A DNA stretch of 64,000 bases, taken from Rikenellaceae bacterium. GTDB lineage: Bacteria; Bacteroidota; Bacteroidia; Bacteroidales; Rikenellaceae. The stretch spans positions 102,533 to 166,532 of the forward strand of contig JAJQEF010000016.1 in the NCBI GenBank assembly GCA_021201795.1, in the 5' to 3' direction. The number at the start of each line of letters is the position of its first letter. Within the stretch, counting starts at the first letter, position 1. This document shows, one piece after another, positions 36,988 through 44,762 of this stretch. Under the pieces are notes generated by a model. It was not told the DNA's origin and did no database searches. It saw only the letters and a program-made list of their open reading frames with translations. A program made the translations under genes and the position numbers.

Positions 36988-37473
36988 TTAATCGAGATAT
37001 TCTTTGATGACTTCGATGTGCACTACCCATTTATTTTGTGGAGAAACATCGGCAGTGTCCACAGAGATCTTTAATGGATTATCCGGATTGATGTTGCCAT
37101 CCCGCTCTACGGTCGCACTTTTCAAAAGGTTGCCGTTCTCGTCCTCTACAATTAATTTGACGGTTACAGGATTTTCAGGCGGAATGGTTTGAGCTATTAT
37201 TTCACTGAAAACCGCTTCGATTTTATCTATCGTAGTACCGTTGAAATTAAAATTCCTGTTATTGTAAATAACGAGCGTCTGACTTTTATCTTTTTCCAAA
37301 GTAGCTGATCCGCTTAAATTCGGGACCGGATTAACGAGGTCCTCAGGTTCCATAGGATAACTGTTTCCCTGATAGAAACGGACAGGCGGATCCAGGATGT
37401 ATTCGATCCTGGAATAGCCGCCGGATTTGTTTATCAGGGTTATATCGGTAAAAAATTTAATTAATGTTGACAT
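36988..37473 (-). CDS. hypothetical cytoplasmic protein
   Basis: A 161-residue protein from the ATG at 37473 (MSTLIKFFTDITLINKSGG); an in-frame ATG at 37524 would add 17 residues in an AT-rich leader. No signal peptide or membrane helix. The C-terminal half (PVTVKLIVEDENGNLLKS onward, ending HIEVIKEYLD) looks like one beta-sandwich domain. I do not recognise the family. It stands alone between glyA and tex with a shared terminator downstream. Confidence 0.6.
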   Translation of the reverse strand: MSTLIKFFTDITLINKSGGYSRIEYILDPPVRFYQGNSYPMEPEDLVNPVPNLSGSATLEKDKSQTLVIYNNRNFNFNGTTIDKIEAVFSEIIAQTIPPENPVTVKLIVEDENGNLLKSATVERDGNINPDNPLKISVDTADVSPQNKWVVHIEVIKEYLD

Positions 37474-37675
37474 ATTCAAAATAAGATTAATAGTTAGACA
37501 ATCGCGGAAAAATAACTTCCGCAAGAATTAATGTTTTGAAATATGTTAATCGATTAACTACTCTATAAAGTTAATAAAAATATTGTAAAATGAAAATATT
37601 ATGATATGATTATTAAAAATTAATATTATATCAACACCTATTTATGCTGTAAATTATATTTGGATATACTTGTAT

Positions 37676-39796
37676 TTATTCTATTCTTTCAAGATTGATT
37701 CGTTTTCTTTCTTTGTCTACCTCGATTACTTTTACAGTAACATGTTCGTGAAGTTTAACGATCTGTGTCGGATCTGCAACGAATCCTTTAGCCAACCTCG
37801 AAATGTGGATCAATCCGTCCTGTTTTATCCCTAAATCCACGAAGGCTCCGAAATTTGTTACATTGGGTATGATTCCCGGAAGTTCCATGCCGGGAATCAA
37901 ATCGTCGATGGTTCTTACGTTAGGATCGAATTCGAATACCTTCGCTGCCCGGCGCGGATCCCTTCCCGGTTTCTTCAGTTCTTCGATAATGTCCGTGATC
38001 GTCGGAAGTCCGGCATTCTCGGTAATGTATTTCGTCGGATCGATCCGGCCGAGTATTTTATCGTTCCCTATAAGGTCTTCTACCGCAATCTTATTATCCT
38101 TTGCCATTTTTTCCGCTATATGACAGGACTCGGGATGGACCGCGCTGTTATCGAGCGGATTATTAGAGTTAGTTATACGCATGAATCCTGCACATTGTTC
38201 GAATGCCTTGTTACCGAGGCGGGGTACTTTATGTAATTCTTTGCGTGAAGCAAAACCACCGTTCACGGAACGGTAGTCTACAATGTTTTTGGCCAGTGCC
38301 GGTCCGATTCCCGATACATAAGAAAGTAAATGTACGGATGCGGTATTGAGATTGACTCCGACTTTATTTACGCAGCTCTCGGTTACGGTATCCAGGGAAT
38401 TTTTCAGTTTAGACTGGTCGACGTCGTGCTGGTATTGTCCAACGCCGATAGATTTCGGGTCTATTTTTACGAGTTCAGCAAGGGGATCCATCAGCCTGCG
38501 TCCTATGGATACGGCGCCGCGTACCGTGACATCGTACTCTGGAAATTCCTCGCGTGCTATTTTGGATGCGGAGTAAACCGATGCGCCGTCTTCGCTGACC
38601 ATGAAAATCTGAATTTTTCTTTCGAAGCGCATTTTTTTCAGCATATTTTCAGTTTCGCGTCCTGCTGTTCCATCTCCGACTGCAATGGCGTCTATATCAT
38701 ATGTTTCCACCAGATGGTTGATCTTGGACATTGACTTGGAGGTCTGGCTTTGCGGAGGGTGGGGATAAATGGTTTCGTTGTGCAGGAGGTCGCCGTGTTC
38801 GTCGATACACACCACTTTACATCCTGTCCTGAATCCAGGATCTATCGCAAGTATACGTTTCTGGCCGAGCGGAGCGGATAGCAGTAACTGCCGCAAATTT
38901 TCAGCAAATACCCTTATGGCTTCGTCGTCTGCTTTTTCTTTTGCCGCCGCCAGTATTTCATTCCCGATAGATGGCTTTATGAGTCTTTTATAGCTATCTT
39001 TAAGACTTTTTATTATGTATTTGCCCGATGGAGAGTTGGCTTTAACAAAAATATTTTCAAGCTGAGACAGGATTTTTTCATCATCTGCCTCCAGTGATAT
39101 TTTTAAAATTCCTTCATTCTCACCACGCATTATAGCCAACAGTCTGTGGGATGGAATTCTTTTTAATAAACTTCTGTATTCGAAATAGTCCTTGAATTTA
39201 ATTCCTTCCTCTTCTTTATTTTTTACGACTTTGGAAACAATTTCGCCTTCATAGGAAAAAATTCTGCGGACGGAATTTCGTGCCCGGATACTCTCGCTCA
39301 TCCATTCGGCAATTATATCGCATGCTCCGTCCAGCGCGTCTTCGATCTCCTCAACGTTATCGTTTAAAAACCGTTCTGCGGATTCTTCAGGATTCCTGCC
39401 GTCCTGTTTCATTATCAAGCCGGCCAATGGCTCCAGTCCTTTTTCCTTCGCCGCAGTTGCTTTGGTTTTTCTTTTGGGTTTATACGGCATATAAATATCC
39501 TCCAGAAGATTAGAGTCGTAGCAATCTATGATCTTTTTCTCGAGTTCGTCCGTTAATTTGTCCTGCTCCCTTATGGTTTCGATTACGGTTATTTTTCTTT
39601 TTTCGAGCTTCTTTAGTCCGTTGTAGGTATTTTTGATCTTATCTATTTCAGTTTCGTCAAGACCGCCCGTAGCTTCTTTGCGATACCTGCTTATAAACGG
39701 TATGGTAGCTCCCTCTTCGAGTAATTTTATACAGCCGGATACACGTCCGGTGTTTATTCCGCATATCTCTGCAGTGATTCCTATAATTTTTTCCAT
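37676..39796 (-). CDS. tex: Tex family RNA-binding transcription accessory protein
   Basis: A 706-residue nucleic-acid-binding protein. In order: an N-terminal helical domain with PFISRYRKEATGGLDE, a YqgF/RNase H-like domain starting RILAIDPGFRTGCKVVCID, two helix-hairpin-helix motifs (LLSYVSGIGPALAKNIV), and a C-terminal S1 domain (ELPGIIPNVTNFGAFVDLGIKQDGLIH). Tex associates with transcription and RNA handling under stress. Normal length for Bacteroidetes. Monocistronic, divergent from the PseI-like gene. Confidence 0.93.
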   Translation of the reverse strand: MEKIIGITAEICGINTGRVSGCIKLLEEGATIPFISRYRKEATGGLDETEIDKIKNTYNGLKKLEKRKITVIETIREQDKLTDELEKKIIDCYDSNLLEDIYMPYKPKRKTKATAAKEKGLEPLAGLIMKQDGRNPEESAERFLNDNVEEIEDALDGACDIIAEWMSESIRARNSVRRIFSYEGEIVSKVVKNKEEEGIKFKDYFEYRSLLKRIPSHRLLAIMRGENEGILKISLEADDEKILSQLENIFVKANSPSGKYIIKSLKDSYKRLIKPSIGNEILAAAKEKADDEAIRVFAENLRQLLLSAPLGQKRILAIDPGFRTGCKVVCIDEHGDLLHNETIYPHPPQSQTSKSMSKINHLVETYDIDAIAVGDGTAGRETENMLKKMRFERKIQIFMVSEDGASVYSASKIAREEFPEYDVTVRGAVSIGRRLMDPLAELVKIDPKSIGVGQYQHDVDQSKLKNSLDTVTESCVNKVGVNLNTASVHLLSYVSGIGPALAKNIVDYRSVNGGFASRKELHKVPRLGNKAFEQCAGFMRITNSNNPLDNSAVHPESCHIAEKMAKDNKIAVEDLIGNDKILGRIDPTKYITENAGLPTITDIIEELKKPGRDPRRAAKVFEFDPNVRTIDDLIPGMELPGIIPNVTNFGAFVDLGIKQDGLIHISRLAKGFVADPTQIVKLHEHVTVKVIEVDKERKRINLERIE

Positions 39797-39814
39797 TATT
39801 GCCGTATTGAATCG

Positions 39815-39823
39815 TCAAAGATA
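39815..39823 (-). promoter_or_regulatory. -7 promoter element for tex
   Basis: On the minus strand TATCTTTGA matches TAnnTTTG, 19 nt before the tex start. Confidence 0.55.
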
Positions 39824-39842
39824 ATTATATTTATAAATCATT

Positions 39843-39851
39843 TATATTTGC
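39843..39851 (+). promoter_or_regulatory. -7 promoter element for the PseI-like gene
   Basis: TATATTTGC matches TAnnTTTG, 23 nt before the start codon. It is divergent from the tex promoter. Confidence 0.6.
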
Positions 39852-39873
39852 AGTCATCAGTAAAACTCGAATC

Positions 39874-40893
39874 ATGTCCGGAAAAAGAACATTGATAGTG
39901 GCGGAGCTTTCCGCAAACCATAACCAGAATTTGAATACGGCAGTCGCAACGATAAGGGCTGCTAAAATGGCAGGAGCCGATGCTGTTAAATTACAGACAT
40001 ATACTCCGGATACGATAACTATCGACAGTGATAAAGAATATTTCCGTATAGGGCACGGAACCTTATGGGATGGCAGGAATCTGTATGATCTTTATAAAGA
40101 AGCCTACACTCCGTGGGAGTGGCACGAAGAACTTTTTCGTATTGCCCGCGAAGAAGGACTGCTTTGTTTTTCTTCTCCTTTCGACCATACGGCAGTGGAT
40201 TTTCTGGAAACGCTCGGTAATCCTATATATAAAATAGCCAGTTTCGAGATTACCGATATTCCGCTTATCGAGTATGCAGCATCCAAAAAGAAAAAAATGG
40301 TTATATCTACAGGTATAGCTACCATGGATGAAATCACCGAAGCTGTGGATGCATGCCGGAGGATGGGTAATGACGAGGTTATAATGTTAAAATGTACCTC
40401 CGCTTATCCTGCTGATGTTTCAGATGCAAATCTTTCGATTATTCCGGATATGAGAGAACGGTTCGGAGTTGAGGTGGGTGTATCCGATCATACTTCAGGA
40501 GATACTGTTCCCGTCGTAGCAGTTTCGCTCGGAGCAGTGCTGATAGAGAAACATTTTATTCTGGATAGGTCGGCAGGGGGTGTAGATTCTGCATTTTCGT
40601 TGGAACCGGATGAGTTTGCCAATATGGTGCGTGCAGTGAGGAATGCTGAAAAAGCTCTCGGATATCCGACTTACAAACTCGATGAAAAATCTTTGCAGAA
40701 CCGCAAATTTGCCCGATCCCTGTTCGTCACGGAAGATATGAAAAAAGGCGACGTTATAACACAAAATAATGTCCGCTCCATAAGGCCCTCGGATGGTATA
40801 TCGCCTAAATATCTACCTGTACTGATAGGGAAAAAAGTAGTCGTGGATATAGAGCGAGGAACTCCCCTGGAACTCGATATGCTCGATATTTAG
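39874..40893 (+). CDS. pseI: pseudaminic acid synthase / NeuB family enzyme
   Basis: A 339-residue NeuB-family enzyme that condenses PEP with a 6-carbon sugar to a nonulosonic acid. The N-terminal TIM barrel has AELSANHNQNLNTA, GADAVKLQTYTPDTIT, CFSSPFDHTAVDFLE, YKIASFEITDIPLI and GVSDHTSGDTVPVVAVSLGA, and GGVDSAFSLEPDEF. A C-terminal SAF (antifreeze-like) domain begins near KFARSLFVTEDMKKGD. The pattern fits PseI more than NeuB. None of the other pseudaminic acid genes is nearby, so this is an orphan copy; a legionaminic or other NulO synthase is possible. Confidence 0.85.
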   Translation: MSGKRTLIVAELSANHNQNLNTAVATIRAAKMAGADAVKLQTYTPDTITIDSDKEYFRIGHGTLWDGRNLYDLYKEAYTPWEWHEELFRIAREEGLLCFSSPFDHTAVDFLETLGNPIYKIASFEITDIPLIEYAASKKKKMVISTGIATMDEITEAVDACRRMGNDEVIMLKCTSAYPADVSDANLSIIPDMRERFGVEVGVSDHTSGDTVPVVAVSLGAVLIEKHFILDRSAGGVDSAFSLEPDEFANMVRAVRNAEKALGYPTYKLDEKSLQNRKFARSLFVTEDMKKGDVITQNNVRSIRPSDGISPKYLPVLIGKKVVVDIERGTPLELDMLDI

Positions 40894-40909
40894 GTTTAAC
40901 CGTGTAAAA

Positions 40910-40925
40910 ACCGTAATATTACGGT
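40910..40925. promoter_or_regulatory. 16-nt perfect palindrome before the GadC-like gene
   Basis: ACCGTAATATTACGGT is a perfect palindrome (8-nt arms, no loop). With arms meeting directly it is a poor RNA hairpin but a good candidate dimeric repressor site. It is 67 nt upstream of the antiporter start. Function is inferred. Confidence 0.4.
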
Positions 40926-40945
40926 ATTTGGCATAATTCATGATG

Positions 40946-40969
40946 TTTTACGGAAAAAAATCCGTAAAA
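40946..40969. terminator. inverted repeat between the PseI-like and GadC-like genes
   Basis: Arms of 9 nt (40946-40954 and 40961-40969) around an A6 loop, sharing the TACGG core with the palindrome at 40910. The plus-strand side has no long T run, so this may be a weak terminator or a second copy of the same operator. Confidence 0.4.
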
Positions 40970-40992
40970 ATTTAATCAAAAACCGAATAATT

Positions 40993-42438
40993 ATGCCTAA
41001 TCCAGTTAAAAATATCTCTACGGGGCAGCTTGCGCTTATGACTGCCGCCGCGGTGATAAGCCTCAGGGGACTGCCCATGATGGCGCAGGAAGAACTGACG
41101 ATGTTCTTCTATATATTTTTCGCTACGTTTCTTTTCCTTATTCCTGCCGCTCTGGTCGGAGCCGAACTCGGAAGTGCCTTCGCGGAGAAGGGTGGAGGAG
41201 TTTACACCTGGGTCAAAGAGGCCTTCAACCAGAAACTGGGATTTGCCGCCATATTCCTCCAATGGATACAAAACGTAGTGTGGTATCCTACGGTACTCGG
41301 ATTTGCCGGAGCCGCAATAGCGTATATGATAGGTAAACCGGAACTTGCTCAGAACGGTAAATTCGTGGGATTGTTCGCGATAGCGATGTACTGGTTAGCT
41401 ACTTTGATAACTTTTAAAGGCACGAATACCATTTCCAAAATAACCAGCCGTGGTTTTCTTATCGGAACTGTTCTTCCCGGAGCCGTGATAATAGTTATGG
41501 CGATAATATGGATAATAGGTAAAAATCCGATCGCACTCGAAAATATTCCTTCTTCCGTCAGCCAGATAGTTACGGTCGATGCTTCGAATCACGTACATCC
41601 GCGTTTGTTTCCACATATCACAGGTATAAGCGATATTGCCTTCCTTGCAGGTATACTGCTCCTGTTCGCAGGGGTAGAGGTTCATGCGGTACATGCTCAG
41701 GAAATGAAAAATCCACAGAAACAGTTCCCTGCGGCGATGTTCCTGGCTGCGCTTATTTCCTTTGTATTATTCACCCTCGGAGCCCTTGCCGTGGCCATAG
41801 TTACTCCTTACGATCAGATAAATTCACAGGATGGATTATTGGTGACTTTCCGATCGCTTTTCGATCATTACAATGTGGGGTGGCTGACCAATGTGATGGG
41901 ATTGCTTGTTGCATTCGGTGCGCTTGCCAGTGTGATGTCGTGGATCTCAGGACCGAGCCGCGGTCTTCTTTGGACCGCACGCGACGGACAGCTTCCCAGG
42001 TTCATGACCAAAACCAATAAGAACGAAGTTCAGGTAAATATTCTTCTTGTGCAGGGATGTATAGTAACCATATTGTCGTCGCTTTATATTTTTATGAATG
42101 ACGTTAGTGTCGCATTTTTCATTTTGAGCGCGTTGACCATAGGGCTGTATCTTATAATGTATATGATGATGTATGCCTCCGGTATTAAACTCCGATACAC
42201 TCAACCGGACCTTAAACGGACTTACAGGATTCCGGGAGGGAATATGGGAATGTGGCTGGTTGCCGGGATCGGTTTCGCCGCAGTGCTTTTCTCTTTCGTA
42301 GTGACATTCTTTCCTCCGTCCCAGCTTCCGGTCGGAAGTCCGTCCATGTATACTTTGCTGGTAGTTTGCGGTACGGTTATTTTCTTATCCGCACCCTTCC
42401 TTATAAGCATGGCTGTCGCAAAAAAAAGGAACAAATAG
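40993..42438 (+). CDS. GadC-like amino acid antiporter (APC superfamily)
   Basis: A 481-residue inner-membrane transporter with about twelve helices. The N-terminal TAAAVISLRGLPMMAQEELTM and GGGVYTWVKEAF segments, then LLLFAGVEVHAVHAQEMKNPQKQFP and WISGPSRGLLWTARDGQLPRF, are characteristic of the glutamate/GABA antiporter subgroup used in acid resistance. No glutamate decarboxylase gene is adjacent, so the true exchange pair is unproven; related members exchange other amino acids. It ends before a strong terminator. Confidence 0.88.
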   Translation: MPNPVKNISTGQLALMTAAAVISLRGLPMMAQEELTMFFYIFFATFLFLIPAALVGAELGSAFAEKGGGVYTWVKEAFNQKLGFAAIFLQWIQNVVWYPTVLGFAGAAIAYMIGKPELAQNGKFVGLFAIAMYWLATLITFKGTNTISKITSRGFLIGTVLPGAVIIVMAIIWIIGKNPIALENIPSSVSQIVTVDASNHVHPRLFPHITGISDIAFLAGILLLFAGVEVHAVHAQEMKNPQKQFPAAMFLAALISFVLFTLGALAVAIVTPYDQINSQDGLLVTFRSLFDHYNVGWLTNVMGLLVAFGALASVMSWISGPSRGLLWTARDGQLPRFMTKTNKNEVQVNILLVQGCIVTILSSLYIFMNDVSVAFFILSALTIGLYLIMYMMMYASGIKLRYTQPDLKRTYRIPGGNMGMWLVAGIGFAAVLFSFVVTFFPPSQLPVGSPSMYTLLVVCGTVIFLSAPFLISMAVAKKRNK

Positions 42439-42454
42439 TTTTATCGATATGTAC

Positions 42455-42484
42455 AAAAAATCCCGGCAGCTGCCGGGATTTTTT
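42455..42484. terminator. bidirectional terminator between the antiporter and the barrel protein
   Basis: A 30-nt perfect palindrome (A6 then a TCCCGGCA stem, then its complement and T6), between convergent genes. Confidence 0.9.
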
Positions 42485-42498
42485 ATGGGTATTATATA

Positions 42499-43341
42499 TT
42501 AAAAAATTTTCTTGGTTACCTTAAATGATATAACGGGATAAAACTTTACTTTATTCATTATATCGATAAAATCTGAGCTGCCGAGTTCGTCGTTCAGTAC
42601 ATCTACGACACCTGCATTTTTACTTACGATCTTAGGTGTGCCATGATACATACAACCGAGATCGAATTGGAAGCCCCACTGACTCTGCGATATGGTGCGT
42701 CCGAATCCTATTCCGAAGTACGGTTTGATGCCATTGATCTGTATTCCTGCGTCTACCATTCCGTTATCGTCGGGTTGGATCGTATTGTCGCCGACAACGA
42801 CACCGAGCTCCACAGGAGACAGTCCCCACGACGGATTTCTCCCTATGAGGTTGTTTACGTCGTTAGCTGTCCGCCATGTTTCTTCAGGAAGTCTTCCTTT
42901 AATTGTCACGAGACGTTTTTTCCCGAAATATACTCCTGCGGTTACATGGAAAGAGGACGATTTGAAAGGATGAATATCGACGAGAATCTTACCGTTGTAC
43001 AGTCCTGTTTTAGCTTTAAGGTCGGCAGTGACATTCTCGAGATGAGAGAGACTGATGTTGTTTGCTGCCAGTTCCGAAGAATAATTTGTTCTCAACTCGT
43101 ATAATACGTCGGTGTTGTAGTCGATGTCGAAATCGTAATTATAAGAGAACGGAAGGGCGGAGAATCCGGCACGCAGGTTAATGAATGAATTGATGTTGGA
43201 GCTAACCTCCAGACCTCCTCCTGTAGTCGAAATATCCAGACCGACGGACATACTGTTAAACGCTTTTGTCTGAGAGTAGGAATTTACAGTGATAAAAGCA
43301 AAAATTATTGCCGCAAAAATTTTAGTAAAAGTTTTGGTCAT
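42499..43341 (-). CDS. outer-membrane beta-barrel protein of unknown function
   Basis: A 280-residue protein with a signal peptide (MTKTFTKIFAAIIFAF, cleavage near residue 23). The mature part is made of alternating strands such as INLRAGFSALPFSYNYDF and KPYFGIGFGRTISQSQWGFQFDLG, and ends VISFKVTKKIF. The C-terminal aromatic residue is typical for barrels folded by BamA. I recognise the general type from Bacteroidetes but no function. Confidence 0.8.
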   Translation of the reverse strand: MTKTFTKIFAAIIFAFITVNSYSQTKAFNSMSVGLDISTTGGGLEVSSNINSFINLRAGFSALPFSYNYDFDIDYNTDVLYELRTNYSSELAANNISLSHLENVTADLKAKTGLYNGKILVDIHPFKSSSFHVTAGVYFGKKRLVTIKGRLPEETWRTANDVNNLIGRNPSWGLSPVELGVVVGDNTIQPDDNGMVDAGIQINGIKPYFGIGFGRTISQSQWGFQFDLGCMYHGTPKIVSKNAGVVDVLNDELGSSDFIDIMNKVKFYPVISFKVTKKIF

Positions 43342-43512
43342 AAATATTTGGATTAGTGGTTAGTTTAATAAGCATAATAAAAGGTACGGCATTGCCGTAT
43401 ATGGTATATATGAGTTAAAATGTCGTATAATATTTCAGCTACAATCGTCTTAAAAGACAAAAATTTGCCGTAAAGATATAAAAATCTGTAAACAAGCAAA
43501 TTGAATAATAAA

Positions 43513-43536
43513 AAAAGCGGGAATATTCCCGCTTTT
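43513..43536. terminator. terminator after the esterase gene
   Basis: A 24-nt perfect palindrome (arms 43513-43524 and 43525-43536) with A4 and T4 ends, 23 nt beyond the minus-strand esterase end. Confidence 0.75.
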
Positions 43537-43559
43537 ACAAATATTATTTGATATGGTAA

Positions 43560-44540
43560 TTATAAAAACTTCTTCATGAATGAAGCTGCCAGCATAACCA
43601 GGCCTTTAGTTTGGGGAAGTTCCGCGAAACCGTTCAGCATTTCCCAGTCATGTGTAATTCCGTTGAAACGAACAGGAAGTGTGTATACGCCTGCTTCGTC
43701 GAGTTTGCGGGCCATCTGTTCGCCGCCGTCGCGTAGAATGTCGTTCTCCGCTACTTCTATAAGAGTAGGGGGAAGTCCTTTAAGTTCGTCTATAGAAGCC
43801 CTTAGAGGAGAGAGGTAGATGCTTTTGATATCGGAAGGACATGAGATGTAATTCTGCACCATCCACTCCATAAGAGAAGTCGTGAGGAAGCGCTCCTTAC
43901 CGAAAAGTTTATATGAATCGAAATCCGTACTCGCATCCATGAACGGCCACATCAGCACCTGGCATTTTATTTCAGGACCATTGTTTTCTTTTGCTTTCAT
44001 GGATGTTGTCAAAGTCATGTTGCCCCCAGCACTGTTTCCTACTACAGCGAGTCGTTTTCCGTCGACATTGATCTGGTCGCCGTTCTCAGCCACCCATTTA
44101 GTCGCCGCGTATACTTCGTTCGGAGCTTGGGGGAATTTAGCTTCAGGAGACAGCGTATAGTTGACGAATGCACATGCAAATCCTGACTCGACTACCAGAT
44201 CCCTTACCAGACGCTGGTGGGTAGGATAGTCTCCGAGGACCCATCCGCCGCCGTGAACGAATATAAATACTGGTAATTTATCTTTTACTCCTTCAGGACG
44301 AACTATTGTCAGTTTGAGATCGTATCCGTCTGCAGTAATATTTTTCTCACTTTCTTCGATTCCGGACAAGTCTACTTTTATAGATTTCTGTGCGTTGAAA
44401 AGCACGTTGCGTGCATCGGATACGGGAAGTGACTCTACCGGGGTGTCGCTTGCGTTCAGGACTTTAAGATATTCTTTGGTGCCTGTGCTTAACTGAGGGT
44501 CTTCCAGATAATTCGGTCTTGGCTTAATTTCGTCGCTCAT
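43560..44540 (-). CDS. alpha/beta hydrolase of the hormone-sensitive-lipase esterase family
   Basis: A 326-residue esterase with the oxyanion motif VFIFVHGGGWVLGDY and the nucleophile elbow VVGNSAGGNM (GxSxG). A C-terminal ENDILRDGGEQMA gives the acidic residue and THDWEMLNG the His of the triad. No signal peptide, so it is probably cytoplasmic and hydrolyses short acyl or acetyl esters. It might deacetylate sugars or xenobiotic esters; the substrate is unknown. Monocistronic. Confidence 0.88.
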   Translation of the reverse strand: MSDEIKPRPNYLEDPQLSTGTKEYLKVLNASDTPVESLPVSDARNVLFNAQKSIKVDLSGIEESEKNITADGYDLKLTIVRPEGVKDKLPVFIFVHGGGWVLGDYPTHQRLVRDLVVESGFACAFVNYTLSPEAKFPQAPNEVYAATKWVAENGDQINVDGKRLAVVGNSAGGNMTLTTSMKAKENNGPEIKCQVLMWPFMDASTDFDSYKLFGKERFLTTSLMEWMVQNYISCPSDIKSIYLSPLRASIDELKGLPPTLIEVAENDILRDGGEQMARKLDEAGVYTLPVRFNGITHDWEMLNGFAELPQTKGLVMLAASFMKKFL

Positions 44541-44698
44541 AATATTTTTGTTTTAGATTACATTATATGAGTATCAAAATATATGCCTCTGTTAATGGTT
44601 TACGGTTTTATATTTTTCTCAATGGAATAAATATGGCAAATCGTTATTTTTTACATGTTTTAAAAGTCATTTTACATTTTAATTATATTTTTGGTTGT

Positions 44699-44707
44699 TA
44701 ATTTTGT
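44699..44707 (+). promoter_or_regulatory. -7 promoter element for the GH35 gene
   Basis: TAATTTTGT matches TAnnTTTG, 55 nt upstream of the start codon. The -33 region is AT-rich with no clean TTG. Confidence 0.5.
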
Positions 44708-44762
44708 ATCAATAGGTTAAGAATTAATATCGAGTCGCAACTAAAACTAATTATTATACGTA

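Noticed and set aside
40946..40969. Firm terminator after the PseI-like gene
   Set aside because: The T run after the stem is too short and the same core occurs in the loopless palindrome nearby, so an operator is at least as likely; kept at low confidence only.
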